64,000 nucleotides of DNA from positions 62,001 to 126,000 of the forward strand of contig PBYS01000002.1 in assembly GCA_002729725.1 (NCBI GenBank). The letters are read 5' to 3'. Both the position numbers and the translations under genes were made by a program. Under the pieces are notes generated by a model. It saw nothing but the letters and a program-made list of their open reading frames with translations, was not told where the DNA came from and did no database searches. Shown one piece after another: positions 1 through 9,741 of the stretch (positions are counted from its first letter, which is position 1; every line of letters starts with the position of its first letter). This stretch comes from Puniceicoccaceae bacterium (GTDB lineage: Bacteria; Verrucomicrobiota; Verrucomicrobiia; Opitutales; Coraliomargaritaceae).

Positions 1-1
1 C

Positions 2-133
2 GCGCGCATAGAATATCCCAAAACCGAAGCCGAAAAAGCCAAAGAGCTCGAACTGGAAGCCGCCCACAACAAACAAGAAGAAGAAATCAAAACCGATGCC
101 AAAGCTCAGCCTGGAAATCAACAACCAATATAG
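2..133 (+). CDS. C-terminal end of a probable 7TM-HD (PgpH-like) phosphodiesterase, partial
   Basis: The first 132 bases are open in one frame and stop at 131-133. They encode a charged, helical tail that begins with a segment reading RIEYP and then becomes rich in Lys, Glu and Ala. An RIEYP-like segment followed by a charged tail is typical of the end of PgpH/YqfF-type membrane HD hydrolases, which degrade cyclic-di-AMP and are often encoded just before ybeY. The reading frame overlaps the ybeY start by 38 bases, which suggests translational coupling. The assignment rests on this short tail and on gene order. The catalytic HD domain lies outside the window, so the function is an inference. 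Confidence 0.45.
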   Translation, partial: ARIEYPKTEAEKAKELELEAAHNKQEEEIKTDAKAQPGNQQPI

Positions 134-560
134 TGCCCTGTGCGCCCCCGAAGCCGCCGCCTGCACACTCTTCGAGACACTACAGGCATCAGCGGCCTTC
201 CCCATCACTGAAGGGGAGCTCTCGATCGCCTTTGTCAGCGACGCTGAAATCGCCCAAGTGCATGCCGATTTTATGGACGATCCCACGCCCACCGATGTCA
301 TCACCTTTCCCGCCAATAAGGAAATGGAATCGGCCGGCGAAATCATCGTTTCCGTCGACCACGCCAGCAGCCGTGCGGCCGAGCTAGACGAACCCTTCAG
401 CCGCGAGCTCAGCCTCTACCTGGTGCATGGCTGGTTACACTTAGCTGGCTACGACGACCGTAACGAAGTCGACCGCGCCGCCATGCGCCAAGCCGAACAA
501 AAAGCACTCGCCATACTCGACACAGCCGAGAGCAGCATAGAGTTTCAGCTCAACGCATAA
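96..560 (+). CDS. ybeY: Endoribonuclease YbeY (rRNA maturation factor)
   Basis: YbeY is a single-strand metallo-endoribonuclease needed for 3' maturation of 16S rRNA and for ribosome quality control. The 154-residue product has the usual family length. The signature near residues 111-122 reads HGWLHLAGYDD: the first two histidines of the metal site are present, but the third ligand, His in the consensus HGxLHLxGYDH, is Asp here. The ATG at 96 lies inside the end of the upstream gene, which supports coupling. No Shine-Dalgarno motif is visible. Family membership is secure; whether Asp still holds the zinc is not known from sequence. Confidence 0.92.
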   Translation: MPKLSLEINNQYSALCAPEAAACTLFETLQASAAFPITEGELSIAFVSDAEIAQVHADFMDDPTPTDVITFPANKEMESAGEIIVSVDHASSRAAELDEPFSRELSLYLVHGWLHLAGYDDRNEVDRAAMRQAEQKALAILDTAESSIEFQLNA

Positions 561-647
561 AGCGCCCAAGGAACGGTTGCTTCAGCAATCCCCACCGCCG
601 CACTCATATCTGTTGACGACGCCCTAACGCTCTCACATACTCTTACT

Positions 648-1241
648 GTGCCCCCTAAAGATAATCCAGCCGTCCCCATCACCCCGCTTGAACAGTGGGT
701 CGAGGCCTATAGTGACTACTTATACCGCTTCGCTATGTCGCGCTTGCGAAACCCCGAAGCTGCAGCCGACTGTGTGCAAGACACCTTTCTAGCGGGAATC
801 AAGGCACTCGACCGTTTCGATGGCAGCCGTGATATCAAATTTTGGCTACGCGGCATCATGCGCAACAAAATCGTCGATCAAATTCGTAAATCGGTAAAGG
901 AGAATAAAGTCGATATAGAAGCCGAGGACGAAGCCTTGCTCGAAAGTTTTTGGTTTAAATACAGCGGAATCGCCACCACCAACCCCGATCCTTGGCAGTT
1001 CAACCCGCGCAAATACTACGACAACAGCGAGTTTTGGGTCGTCTTTGAAAAATGTATCGCCCAAGTCAAAGATCCCGCTCGGCAAGCCTTCGTCCTGCGC
1101 GTGCTGGAAGACCAGACAACTGAAGAAGTTTGTAAGGTAATGGATGTGACTCCGAATTACTTATGGGTGCTCCTGCATCGAGCACGCGAGCAACTTAAAG
1201 TATTGCTCGAGTCCAACTGGACTGGAAAAGACGCTAAATAA
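648..1241 (+). CDS. ECF-type RNA polymerase sigma factor
   Basis: The 197-residue protein has sigma region 2 at about residues 15-85 (helices ending in a QDTFLAGIKAL segment and a FWLRGIMRN segment) and region 4 at about 135-190 (DPARQAFVLRVLEDQTTEEV, then a helix-turn-helix and an AREQL end). An insertion of about 45 residues rich in aromatic and acidic residues separates them, longer than the usual ECF linker. It starts with GTG and no Shine-Dalgarno site is visible. The next gene, 11 bases downstream, encodes a zinc-type anti-sigma factor, so the pair forms a regulator/inhibitor unit. The signal sensed is not evident; no promoter matching an autoregulated site was recognised. Confidence 0.9.
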   Translation: MPPKDNPAVPITPLEQWVEAYSDYLYRFAMSRLRNPEAAADCVQDTFLAGIKALDRFDGSRDIKFWLRGIMRNKIVDQIRKSVKENKVDIEAEDEALLESFWFKYSGIATTNPDPWQFNPRKYYDNSEFWVVFEKCIAQVKDPARQAFVLRVLEDQTTEEVCKVMDVTPNYLWVLLHRAREQLKVLLESNWTGKDAK

Positions 1242-1252
1242 TTCTATTTCAA

Positions 1253-1567
1253 ATGTTTACCTGTAAACAAGTATCCAATGCATTGTCCAAAGAGGACTAT
1301 GAGAAGCTTTCTCCCAGACGGCGCTTCTTTCTGCGCCTGCACGTAAAGCTGTGTGTTTTCTGCGGTAAATTTAATCGTCAAGTCATGGAAGCACAGGACA
1401 TGTGCCGCTGTTATAAGCAGCACGAAGAAAAAGTCCTCGAACAAGGCCCGACGCTCGACCCAGCGAAAAAGCATCAGCTAAAGGCACTACTCGCCGCGCA
1501 GTCTCAGCCCGACTGCTGCCACATGTCCGCATCAAACAAAAACTCCGAGAGCCCCTCTCAGTCCTAG
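1253..1567 (+). CDS. Zinc-finger (ZAS-type) anti-sigma factor
   Basis: A 104-residue protein follows the ECF sigma gene by 11 bases. Residues about 30-45 contain HVKLCVFCGKF, matching the H-x3-C-x2-C core of ZAS/zf-HC2 anti-sigma domains, which bind ECF sigma factors and often respond to redox changes at the zinc site. Additional cysteines occur downstream (one in MCRC, two near residue 88) and might join in thiol chemistry. No membrane segment is seen, so it is likely a soluble cytoplasmic anti-sigma factor. The assignment follows from the motif and the context; the redox role is inference. Confidence 0.75.
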   Translation: MFTCKQVSNALSKEDYEKLSPRRRFFLRLHVKLCVFCGKFNRQVMEAQDMCRCYKQHEEKVLEQGPTLDPAKKHQLKALLAAQSQPDCCHMSASNKNSESPSQS

Positions 1568-1579
1568 CTATACCAGACC

Positions 1580-1984
1580 GTGCCCAGCTCGCCGAATCCC
1601 GATCCCACTTCCCTCAGACTCGACCGCTGGCTTTGGAGCGTGCGCGTATATAAGACACGCAGCGACGCCGCCGAAGCCTGCCGCGGCTCCGCAGTACGCC
1701 TGAATGGCAATATCGCCAAGCCCTCTTCCAAGGTGCGCGCCGGCGACTGCATCGTGGCGCGTACCAAAGCGCTCACACGCACACTCAAGGTCTTAGCAAT
1801 CAGCGAGAACCGCATGGGCGCGGCGCGTGTGCCCGAGTTTTGCGAAGATCAAACACCCGAGTCGGAACACGAAAAAGCCCGCGAAAAGCGAGCCAATGCG
1901 AGAGTCTTTAGCCACAAGGGCAGCGGACGACCGACTAAAAAAGATCGACGCGATATTGAAAAACTCATTGGCGGTGGTAGTTAA
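1580..1984 (+). CDS. hslR: Hsp15-like S4-domain RNA-binding protein
   Basis: The 134-residue product begins with an S4 RNA-binding domain (about residues 10-60: LRLDRWLWSVRVYKTRS, then a GNIAKPSSKVRAGD turn) and ends in a basic tail with GSGRPTKKDRR. This is the architecture of Hsp15, which binds stalled 50S subunits carrying a peptidyl-tRNA and helps recycle them. Length agrees with the family. The start is GTG, 12 bases after the anti-sigma stop codon, so it may be co-transcribed with that pair. Identification is firm at family level; the gene symbol is by analogy with E. coli. Confidence 0.85.
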   Translation: MPSSPNPDPTSLRLDRWLWSVRVYKTRSDAAEACRGSAVRLNGNIAKPSSKVRAGDCIVARTKALTRTLKVLAISENRMGAARVPEFCEDQTPESEHEKAREKRANARVFSHKGSGRPTKKDRRDIEKLIGGGS

Positions 1985-2084
1985 ACGACAATTGTGGCCA
2001 GAAGCCACCTTCTAACTCCTAATTCCTGCATACAGTATCATCGAAAATCTACTGCAACTCGACTACGAAGCCGAAAGCCGCGAA

Positions 2085-2669
2085 GTGCCGGAGCCCTTCG
2101 CGGCACTCATCAACGATGCCGATCAACGCTGGCACACATTTTGGGCGCAAAAACTTAATAAACGCTACCCTCGCTATGTCGCCAGCGACCCCGCCCAGGT
2201 CTACGCGGCACTCAAATATGTGCGTTATCATGGCCTCGCCATAGGCGACCGTTTCGTCGAGTGGGGCAGCGGCTTCGGAGTCGCCACCAGCCTAGCCGCA
2301 CAACTGGGCTACGAAGCCACCGGTATCGAGCTGGAGGCCGGACTGGTCGAAATCGCCGAATCTCTCGCACACGCACACCGCACAGGTGCCGAATTCATCC
2401 ATACCAGTTACATTCCCGAAGGCTATATCAGCTACGAGCACATCGGCGGCACCGATATTGTGCCCGACGACAGTTTTGGACATCAATCCGGCCCCGCTCG
2501 CTATGAGGAGATGGATATCGGGCTCGACGAAGTCGACGTCTTCTTCGTCTACCCCTGGCCGGGTGAACAAGAAATGATGCTCAAACTTTTCGAGTCCGTC
2601 GCCAGCGAGGACGCCATCCTGATCGCCTACTACGGTGATCAGGAGATCTGCATATACCGCGCGCAATAA
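2085..2669 (+). CDS. Class I SAM-dependent methyltransferase-like protein
   Basis: Residues about 58-80 contain VEWGSGFGVATSLAAQLGYEATGIELE, a good match to motif I (glycine-rich SAM loop) and the acidic end of strand 2 in class I methyltransferases. The remainder fits a Rossmann fold, with a FFVYPWPGEQE segment near residue 150 where the strand-4 catalytic loop lies. The substrate is not recognisable. The only standard start codon is the GTG used here, but the frame stays open upstream to 2016 with plausible protein sequence (SIIENLLQLDYEAESRE) that lacks ATG, GTG or TTG; the N-terminus may therefore be longer and use a rare start. Confidence 0.7.
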   Translation: MPEPFAALINDADQRWHTFWAQKLNKRYPRYVASDPAQVYAALKYVRYHGLAIGDRFVEWGSGFGVATSLAAQLGYEATGIELEAGLVEIAESLAHAHRTGAEFIHTSYIPEGYISYEHIGGTDIVPDDSFGHQSGPARYEEMDIGLDEVDVFFVYPWPGEQEMMLKLFESVASEDAILIAYYGDQEICIYRAQ

Positions 2670-2837
2670 CGCTTATTTAATCGCCAAACAAGCAAATCGC
2701 TCAATCGCGCGGCCAAAAAAGTGCCGTGCAAAATGAGCATACACCTTGCGAAATCGCCTCGAAGACATTTTTTTCGAGCCATCTGCTCGCGCAAATACGC
2801 GGGCGGCACTACCTAACACTCAGCACTCCTAACCACT

Positions 2838-3437
2838 ATGCCAACACTCAGTAAACTCCTCGAAAACAACCGCGAATGGGCACAAAAGACCCTGTCTGAA
2901 GATCCAGAATTCTTTGACAAGCTCTCCCAACAACAAAGCCCGGAATACCTCTGGATTGGCTGTTCCGATAGCCGAGTGCCGGCCAATCAAATCACAGGTC
3001 TGATGCCAGGCGAGGTATTCGTGCATCGCAACATCGCCAATGTGGTGGTGCACACCGACCTGAACCTACTCTCGGTGCTTCAATATGCAGTGGATGTGCT
3101 CAAAGTTCGCCACGTCATCGTCTGTGGTCACTACGGTTGCGGCGGCGTTAAAGCTGCCATGGGGCAGCAGTCACACGGCCTCATCGATAACTGGTTGCGC
3201 CACATTCAAGACGTGCAAGCCCTCTACACCGAAGAGCTACAGCCTCTCGAAGGTGAGCACAAAAGCGACCGCATGTGTGAGCTCAACGTGATCGCACAAG
3301 CAAACAACCTGCGTCGCAGCACCGTGATGCAAGATGCCTGGTCACGTGGTCAGAAAATCGACATCCACTCTTGGATCTACAGCCTAAAAGATGGCCAAAT
3401 CCGCACACTACAAGGCGCAATCACGAGCCATGAATGA
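2838..3437 (+). CDS. can: Beta-class carbonic anhydrase
   Basis: The enzyme interconverts CO2 and bicarbonate in the cytoplasm. The 199-residue product has all family marks: the first zinc cysteine with the Asp-Arg dyad (CSDSRVPA near residue 42), HRNIAN near residue 64, and the HYGCGGVKAA block near residue 98 supplying the histidine and second cysteine. The tail resembles that of E. coli Can. It stands alone between a methyltransferase gene and a histidine kinase gene. The ATG at 2838 is the natural start for the family; no Shine-Dalgarno motif precedes it. Confidence 0.95.
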   Translation: MPTLSKLLENNREWAQKTLSEDPEFFDKLSQQQSPEYLWIGCSDSRVPANQITGLMPGEVFVHRNIANVVVHTDLNLLSVLQYAVDVLKVRHVIVCGHYGCGGVKAAMGQQSHGLIDNWLRHIQDVQALYTEELQPLEGEHKSDRMCELNVIAQANNLRRSTVMQDAWSRGQKIDIHSWIYSLKDGQIRTLQGAITSHE

Positions 3438-3620
3438 TTAATTTACCGCAACTCTCCCCCTGCGACCAATCAATAACCGCCATAAGTTTTACTTAAAACG
3501 GAGCACAGGACATGCTAAAAATAGACAATACACCCTAGACAATGCAAGGATCCAACCTACAAAGAGAACAGATACTCACTTTTTTAAAATTGGACCCTTC
3601 CAGCATACAACCTAGGCATT

Positions 3621-5264
3621 TTGAATTACCAGCACCCAACTAAAGAGACAGAAGCGCTTCGACAAGAGTTGCAGCAGTTGCAACGTGCCCACAGTGCATT
3701 AAAGGATTCCTTTAATAAAAGTGTACAACGTTGCGAGCAAGTCGAAGCGGACTACCATCAAAGCCAGCAGAAGTATCAATTACTGTCGACCAACAGCCTA
3801 GAAGTTATCTGGACCTTGGGTCTGGAGCACCAGTACACTTACATCAGCCCATCGATCTATGAATTGCGTGGTCTCAGCCCCGAAGAGGCGATGGCCGAAA
3901 CTCTGGAAGCCACAGTCACTGCAGAGTCCTATCAATTGCTACGCTCTACACTTCTGCAATGCCAGCAAGAGACAGGACCGCTTCGCATAGAAGTAGAGCA
4001 GTATCACAAGAATGGCCAATTGATCTGGGTCGAACTATATCTTAAAGCCCAACAAAACAAGCAAGGCGAGCTTATCGGATTTGTAGGAAACTCGCGTAAT
4101 ATCACTCTGCGCAAACAGTCTGAACAGGCGACCCAGCAACTCGCAGAGCGCTTCGAAACCTTAGTCGCGAAGGCTCCGATCGGCATCTATGTATTGGGCT
4201 TAAATGCGAGCCAGAAAATTGAATTCAAATACGTCAGCGATCGATGGTGCGAAATTCATCAAATCACACGCGAAGAAGTGATGTCCGATATTTCCTGCAT
4301 TAACAAACGGATCAATCAGGCCGACCAGGAGAGCTTCATCTCAATGAACAAAGAAGCGATTCGCCAGAAAAAGCGATTTGTCTGGGAAGGGCGCATGCGA
4401 AGTGGCGACGAAGAGCGATGGTTTCGTATCGAGTCTGTGCCTATTGCTCTCGAGAACGGCGAATATCAATGGTATGGCGCCGCCAAGGACATCACACTAC
4501 GCAAACAGTCAGAAAATGCACTGCGCGAAAGTGAAGTTCGATTACGCGAACTCAATGCACAGAAGGACAAATTCTTCTCTATTATCGCCCATGACTTGAT
4601 GGGCCCCTTTAATGGCATTTTAGGCTTTAGCGAATTGTTGGTCGCTCAAATCAATGAAAAGGACTACGAGGGCATCGATGAATATGCCGCCATGATCGAG
4701 CAATCCTCTAAGCAATCAGTGGAGCTATTGCGAAATCTACTAGAATGGTCACGCGCTCAAACAGGACGCCTTGAGTTTAAACCAGTCCCGCTCGACTTAA
4801 ACAATTTGATCACCGAAAATACAAGGCTCTTTGATGTCATTGCTGCGCAAAAATCGATCACAATTGTCCAGGATGCACCTGCGACCCTCCAGGCATTCGC
4901 GGACCCGCAAATGATCCGCACTGTGCTGCGAAATTTAGTATCGAATGCGATCAAATTCACCCATCCCGGAGGCCAGGGCCAGATAACTGTAAACGCCTAT
5001 CAAGACGCAGCAGACATTGTGATTTGTGTACGCGACAATGGAGTGGGTATCTCCAGCAACAGGCAGCAAAAACTCTTCCGAATTGACGAAAACGATTCCA
5101 CTCCAGGCACCAAACAAGAAACAGGCACCGGTCTGGGGCTCATATTGTGCAAAGAGTTTATCGAACAACACCAAGGCCGGATCTGGATCGACAGCCAAGA
5201 AGGTAGCGGTGCCACTTTTTATTTCAGCCTGCCAAGAAAGCACTCCCCCCCACAAACAAAGTGA
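3621..5264 (+). CDS. PAS-domain sensor histidine kinase (orphan)
   Basis: This 547-residue kinase has an N-terminal coiled coil (about 5-50), two PAS/PAC sensor repeats (about 52-170 and 175-300, each ending in an ITLRKQSE signature), a HisKA dimerisation domain with the phospho-accepting His324 in IIAHDLMGPF, and a HATPase domain (N box NLVSNAIKF, G1 DNGVGIS, G2 GTGLGL). There is no membrane segment, so it senses a cytoplasmic signal. No response regulator is adjacent. The start is a TTG without a visible Shine-Dalgarno site, and an ORF in another frame (3542-3643) overlaps it, so the true N-terminus could be different. Confidence 0.9.
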   Translation: MNYQHPTKETEALRQELQQLQRAHSALKDSFNKSVQRCEQVEADYHQSQQKYQLLSTNSLEVIWTLGLEHQYTYISPSIYELRGLSPEEAMAETLEATVTAESYQLLRSTLLQCQQETGPLRIEVEQYHKNGQLIWVELYLKAQQNKQGELIGFVGNSRNITLRKQSEQATQQLAERFETLVAKAPIGIYVLGLNASQKIEFKYVSDRWCEIHQITREEVMSDISCINKRINQADQESFISMNKEAIRQKKRFVWEGRMRSGDEERWFRIESVPIALENGEYQWYGAAKDITLRKQSENALRESEVRLRELNAQKDKFFSIIAHDLMGPFNGILGFSELLVAQINEKDYEGIDEYAAMIEQSSKQSVELLRNLLEWSRAQTGRLEFKPVPLDLNNLITENTRLFDVIAAQKSITIVQDAPATLQAFADPQMIRTVLRNLVSNAIKFTHPGGQGQITVNAYQDAADIVICVRDNGVGISSNRQQKLFRIDENDSTPGTKQETGTGLGLILCKEFIEQHQGRIWIDSQEGSGATFYFSLPRKHSPPQTK

Positions 5265-5719
5265 CTCCACGCGCTAAGCAAACTGACTCTGTCCCGCTTC
5301 CACACACATAGTGCAAAGCTTGATTTTTTAGGAGCCTACAAACAAGATGGGCCTCAATACACGCCCTCAAAGCGTGCCCCGACCACCAACCCTCACGGAT
5401 GCCTCTTGCTTCGCCTTGCGGAAAGAATCCTTCCGCAGAATTATCAGCCGCTATCCCGTATTTGGTAGGCGATTACACGACATACATAGCAAGCGCAGCT
5501 AGGCTCTGCCTGAATGAAAACTACAGGGCCAGATCGTAAATACATAAAACCCCACCCCTAATTAAAGAGGTGGGGAGTGTGTTTATACCTTACTAGTTAC
5601 CCCTAACTATATATGAAAAAACGTAATAAATAACTCATTACGCTATACTTCGTCCGTAGGTAACTCACTAAGTTCCGAAAAATCGAACAAAAGTTTTAAT
5701 TTTATTCGAAAAGGAGAAA
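5265..5719. other. 455-base intergenic region between convergent genes
   Basis: This stretch separates the histidine kinase gene from priA, which converge. It holds a GC-rich hairpin (listed separately), a second, weaker inverted repeat (CGTAAT at 5622-5627 with ATTACG at 5637-5642), and a 51-codon ORF from 5347 that has no recognisable features. I see no RNA gene and no convincing protein gene here. Confidence 0.5.
5550..5575 (-). terminator. Probable intrinsic terminator for the priA transcript
   Basis: CCCCACC at 5550-5556 pairs perfectly with GGTGGGG at 5569-5575 across a 12-base loop. On the minus strand the stem is followed directly by TTTT. This orientation fits termination of the minus-strand priA/ABC transcript about 145 bases past the priA stop codon. 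Confidence 0.5.
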
Positions 5720-7984
5720 TTAACTCAAATTCATCGGATCGACATCGATCAAGTCGATGACTTCTTTATCCATTTTGAATTCTTGGCGCAGGGCTACGAT
5801 TTTACTGATGACGCGACTGGCACTGGGGGCGAAATACCACAGTTGGAAGCGATATTCGTCGCGGATTTTTTCAATGGGGGCCGGCGCGGGACCACGGATC
5901 TCTAATTCATCTTCCATCTCTTCCTCCAAAACCTTGAGCCACTGCTCGATGTAGAAGTTAACCTTGTCGGGGTTGCGACCACGAAACAGATGGCGGATGA
6001 GATGGCGGAAAGGGGGATAATTGAACTCGCGGCGTTGCTCGAGCTCTTCGAGTTGAAAGCCGTCGAAGTCGGATTTACGGGCAAACTGAATAGGCGGTGC
6101 ATGCGGCGTGCTGGTCTGAATGACCACCTCCCCCGCCCTGTCGCCGCGCCCTGAGCGCCCCGACACTTGCACGATCAGTTGGAAGGTGCGCTCGGCAGCA
6201 CGAAAGTCTTCCACGTGCAGCGATTTATCCGCATCGACTAGCCCCACCAGTGTCACATTGGGAAAATCGAGCCCTTTAGCGATCATCTGAGTGCCCACTA
6301 GCAGGTCGATCTTGCCGATGCGAAAGTCGTTGAGAATCTTACGGTAGAGATTCTTCTTCGACATCGAGTCGGCATCCATCCGTACGATTTTAGCGCGCGG
6401 CAGAATTTTTTGCACGATGTCTTCGATCTTCTGCGTGCCGAGCCCTTTCTTACGGATGTTGATCGACTTGCACTCGGGGCACTTGCTTGGGGCTTCGCGC
6501 TGTTCGCCGCAGAGGTGACAGCGCAGTTTGCCGTCCGTACGGTGAAAGGTCATAGGAATACTGCAATGCTTACAAGACGCGACATAGCCGCAATCGGGGC
6601 AGAGTATGCTGGTAGAAAAGCCGCGCCGATTGAGAAAAAGTATGCTCTGCTCTTTTTTCTCGAAGCGATCGATCAGTTTATCCGCCAAAGTGCGGGATAT
6701 GGGTGAAGCACCCTTGCCTTGCAGCGCTTCGCGGCGCATGTCGACCAGATGAATCTTAGGCAACTGACGATGATCGACGCGGTTCAAGATGCGGTCGACG
6801 GCGTATTTGCCCAGCTCAACATTGTAGAGCGATTCAAGCGAGGGAGTCGCCGAGCCGAGCACGCAGACGGACTTGTTGATATGTGCGCGATAGACGGCGA
6901 CATCGCGCCCATTATAACGCGGCGCCTCCTCCTGTTTGTAGGACGGCTCATGCTCTTCGTCGACAATCATGAGTTTGAGGTTCTTCACTGGGGCAAATAC
7001 CGCAGAGCGTGCGCCGACCACTACGTGCGCTTCGCCGCTGGCGAGGGCTTTCCAAGCATCGTAGCGCTCGCCCTCAGAGAGGTGACTGTGCCAGACAACG
7101 GTGTGCACGCCGCGGGCTTCGAGGCGCGCGCGCACACGGCCTACAGTTTGTGGCGCCAGCGCCACCTCCGGCACTAGGAAAATTACGCCGCCACCTGTAG
7201 CGACAATTTTCTCGATGGCATTCAGGTAGACTTCGGTCTTGCCCGAGCCAGTCACTCCGTGCAGCAAGCGCACACTAAACTTGTCGGCTGCAATCGCTTC
7301 GTGGATCGTTTTCACGGCAGCACCCTGCTCTTCCGTCAAAACGGGCCGCGACTCGGCGACGACGGACTCTTGGTCGCCGAGCTCGTCCTCGTATGCGATG
7401 CGCTCTTCTTCAGTGTCGGTCTCGCGCAAGAAGCCCTTGGCCACCAAGCCATCACAGGCGGAAGCGCTAATCTTCATGGCCTTCAATATATCCGAGCGTG
7501 GTAGTGGTTTTACCTGTTGGCTGATAAATTTGAGAATCGCGGCCTGCTTGGGAGCCCGCTTTTCGAGTGCACTGAGCTCCTCGACTGTAGGTGCTTTGCC
7601 CTTGGAAATATAGCGCCGGGTCTTGGGCTTCATTCCTTTGCGAATGGCCGCAGGAATCATGGTTTCCAAGATGGCCTCGGGCGTGGCAGCATAATATTTG
7701 AGGGCCCAACGGAAGAGCTGCATCAGGTCGGGCGTCAGCACAGGATATGGCTGCACGACTTCGAAGAGCATCTTAAGCTTCCCCGGGGGCACGACTTGAT
7801 CAGTGCCGAAGCGCAGCACGACACCGAGTTCACTGCGCCGCCGCAATGGGATACGCACCAAGGAGCCGAGTTGCAGCGTGGCCTGGCATGTAGGCGACAC
7901 GGCGTATGCGAGCGCCTTGTCAAAGCCAGAAAGGGCAATCACTTCGACTATGGTGGTGTCATGCTTCGACTTATTTTTGGGCAT
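5720..7984 (-). CDS. priA: Primosomal replication restart helicase PriA
   Basis: PriA recognises abandoned forks and loads the replisome away from oriC. The sequence shows an N-terminal DNA-binding domain, a Walker A motif [11 protein letters not shown], a DEEH box, helicase motifs with GSATPS, and the paired zinc-binding cysteines (CPDCGY, CKHC, CHLC, CPEC) inserted in the helicase core, which is diagnostic. I start at the ATG at 7984 (754 residues, MPKNKSKH) and not at 8083, because the extra 33 residues overlap the upstream ABC gene and look non-native. The gene overlaps the end of the ABC transporter gene by 14 bases. A GGAGGGAG stretch lies about 20 bases before this ATG. Confidence 0.95.
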   Translation of the reverse strand: MPKNKSKHDTTIVEVIALSGFDKALAYAVSPTCQATLQLGSLVRIPLRRRSELGVVLRFGTDQVVPPGKLKMLFEVVQPYPVLTPDLMQLFRWALKYYAATPEAILETMIPAAIRKGMKPKTRRYISKGKAPTVEELSALEKRAPKQAAILKFISQQVKPLPRSDILKAMKISASACDGLVAKGFLRETDTEEERIAYEDELGDQESVVAESRPVLTEEQGAAVKTIHEAIAADKFSVRLLHGVTGSGKTEVYLNAIEKIVATGGGVIFLVPEVALAPQTVGRVRARLEARGVHTVVWHSHLSEGERYDAWKALASGEAHVVVGARSAVFAPVKNLKLMIVDEEHEPSYKQEEAPRYNGRDVAVYRAHINKSVCVLGSATPSLESLYNVELGKYAVDRILNRVDHRQLPKIHLVDMRREALQGKGASPISRTLADKLIDRFEKKEQSILFLNRRGFSTSILCPDCGYVASCKHCSIPMTFHRTDGKLRCHLCGEQREAPSKCPECKSINIRKKGLGTQKIEDIVQKILPRAKIVRMDADSMSKKNLYRKILNDFRIGKIDLLVGTQMIAKGLDFPNVTLVGLVDADKSLHVEDFRAAERTFQLIVQVSGRSGRGDRAGEVVIQTSTPHAPPIQFARKSDFDGFQLEELEQRREFNYPPFRHLIRHLFRGRNPDKVNFYIEQWLKVLEEEMEDELEIRGPAPAPIEKIRDEYRFQLWYFAPSASRVISKIVALRQEFKMDKEVIDLIDVDPMNLS

Positions 7985-9710
7985 CGAGTAAGTCTTTAAA
8001 GGCTCCCTCCTGCTCGGCAAGCTCATCCCAACTGCCCTCGCTGATACACTCGCCCTCACGCAGCACAATGATGCGGTCAGCACTGCGGATCGTGCTCAAG
8101 CGGTGGGCAATGGTAATGGTGGTGCGCCCCTTCGCAAGATAGTCGATCGCAGCTTGCACGGACTTTTCGCTCTCATAGTCGAGTGCACTGGTAGCCTCGT
8201 CGAGAATCAGAATCTTCGGATTGCGCAAGAGTGCCCGGGCGATCGCAATCCGCTGGCGCTGTCCGCCGGAGAGGCTGACACCACGCTCGCCGACTTTGGT
8301 TTGAAAGCCTTCGGGCAAATCTTCAATAAAATCCAGCGCACTGGCATGTCGTGCAGCCTCACGCACAGCTTCCTCGGTGGCTGAAGGACGACCAAAACGT
8401 ATATTATCTAAAATCGTGCCGGATAGCAGTAAATTGTCCTGCATTACAATGGCACACTCTTGACGAAACTCTCGAATCGCCAAGTCCGACTGCGACACCC
8501 CGTCGACTAGAATCTCACCCTCAATGGGCGCATAAAAGCCCAACATCAAGCTCACCATGGTGCTCTTGCCCGAGCCACTGGGTCCCACGAAAGCAACGTG
8601 TTCCCCTGCTTGAATCGTAGTCGAAAAATTACGAATTGTGCGGTGCTCCTTCTCCTTATCGTAGGCGAAGCTAACATTACGAAACTCAACTTTGCCTTGC
8701 ATCTGCTCCAGCACACGCGTCCCTTGCCACTGCTCGACATAGGCCGAATCCATCAATTCTTTGATGCTCTTATAGCTCTCTGCTCCCAACAAATATTGCA
8801 TACTAAATTGAGTGATCATATTGACCGGCGCCAAACAGACTGGGAGTGCACCGACCAGCGCGACCATCGCACCCAGCGACATTTTCTCTTCGATTACCAG
8901 CCCACCGCAAAGCGCGACCGCAAATAGGGACAGGCTGGTAACGACTGTAAATAGAATATAACCGAGCGACTGATTCAGCTGCATCTGAGAAATCCGCTTA
9001 TCACTATACGCATCGCTCACAGCTCCCATTTGCTTTTTAGCCTCCTGCTCTTGGCCATACCCACGCACCAACTTAATGGCAGAAATAAACTCGTTGGCCT
9101 GCCCCGTCATACGCTCACGAGCAACGCGCACCTCATGGTTATTTAACTCGATCTGCTTGAAGAAATAAACCCGCACAAAGGCGAAAATGGGAATACTGAT
9201 AAGCACAATCAGTAGCAACCAGACATTGATATAAGTCAGGGCCAATATCAGCAAAACCGAACGTAGCAACTCAGGGATAATGCCAGTCACGATCTGAATA
9301 ACGGTCGCTTCGATATTACTGGTATCGAAGGCATACTTCGAGAGTAAGCGCCCCGTCTGGACGGAGTCCAGAAAACCGAAATGCATAAAGTTAAGTTTAT
9401 GAAAAATACGCCCGCGCAATTTACGAAAGATCTCTTGCGACTGAGTGGACAGGTTATTGACCGCGATACGCATTGAGACGAAGTGCACAACCAATAAGCC
9501 GAGCGACAGTCCCGTATAATACGCGACCGCAGCGAGATCATTTTCCGGAATCGCAAGATCCACGATGCGTTGCGAAAGAATGGGGAACGGAGTAATCGCG
9601 AGCACACTGAGAATGCGCCAGAAGAGATATGTGCGAAGCGAGCGTTTATGGCTCCAAATGAAGCCACTTAAGGTCTTCTTGTGAAGACCGATCGATTGGT
9701 GCGGATGCAT
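7971..9710 (-). CDS. ABC exporter, fused permease and ATPase
   Basis: A half-transporter of about 579 residues: an N-terminal six-helix exporter membrane domain (about 20-310) and a nucleotide-binding domain with Walker [10 protein letters not shown], signature LSGGQRQR, Walker [13 protein letters not shown] and the H-loop IAHRLST. It resembles the MsbA/BmrA group of lipid or drug exporters and should work as a homodimer in the inner membrane. The substrate cannot be told from sequence. The ATG at 9710 ([12 protein letters not shown]) is preferred; an upstream in-frame start at 9761 would overlap the TPR gene by 20 bases. Confidence 0.9.
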   Translation of the reverse strand: MHPHQSIGLHKKTLSGFIWSHKRSLRTYLFWRILSVLAITPFPILSQRIVDLAIPENDLAAVAYYTGLSLGLLVVHFVSMRIAVNNLSTQSQEIFRKLRGRIFHKLNFMHFGFLDSVQTGRLLSKYAFDTSNIEATVIQIVTGIIPELLRSVLLILALTYINVWLLLIVLISIPIFAFVRVYFFKQIELNNHEVRVARERMTGQANEFISAIKLVRGYGQEQEAKKQMGAVSDAYSDKRISQMQLNQSLGYILFTVVTSLSLFAVALCGGLVIEEKMSLGAMVALVGALPVCLAPVNMITQFSMQYLLGAESYKSIKELMDSAYVEQWQGTRVLEQMQGKVEFRNVSFAYDKEKEHRTIRNFSTTIQAGEHVAFVGPSGSGKSTMVSLMLGFYAPIEGEILVDGVSQSDLAIREFRQECAIVMQDNLLLSGTILDNIRFGRPSATEEAVREAARHASALDFIEDLPEGFQTKVGERGVSLSGGQRQRIAIARALLRNPKILILDEATSALDYESEKSVQAAIDYLAKGRTTITIAHRLSTIRSADRIIVLREGECISEGSWDELAEQEGAFKDLLDAQK

Positions 9711-9741
9711 AACCCAGACAATCAGATAAGGTCTTAGGCCA

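Noticed and set aside
5347..5502. 51-codon ORF between the kinase gene and priA
   Set aside because: No ribosome site, no recognisable fold, and only chance length for a 455-base gap.
7985..8083. N-terminal extension of PriA to 787 residues
   Set aside because: The added residues lie within the ABC ATPase coding sequence and do not fit PriA; the ATG at 7984 gives the normal start.
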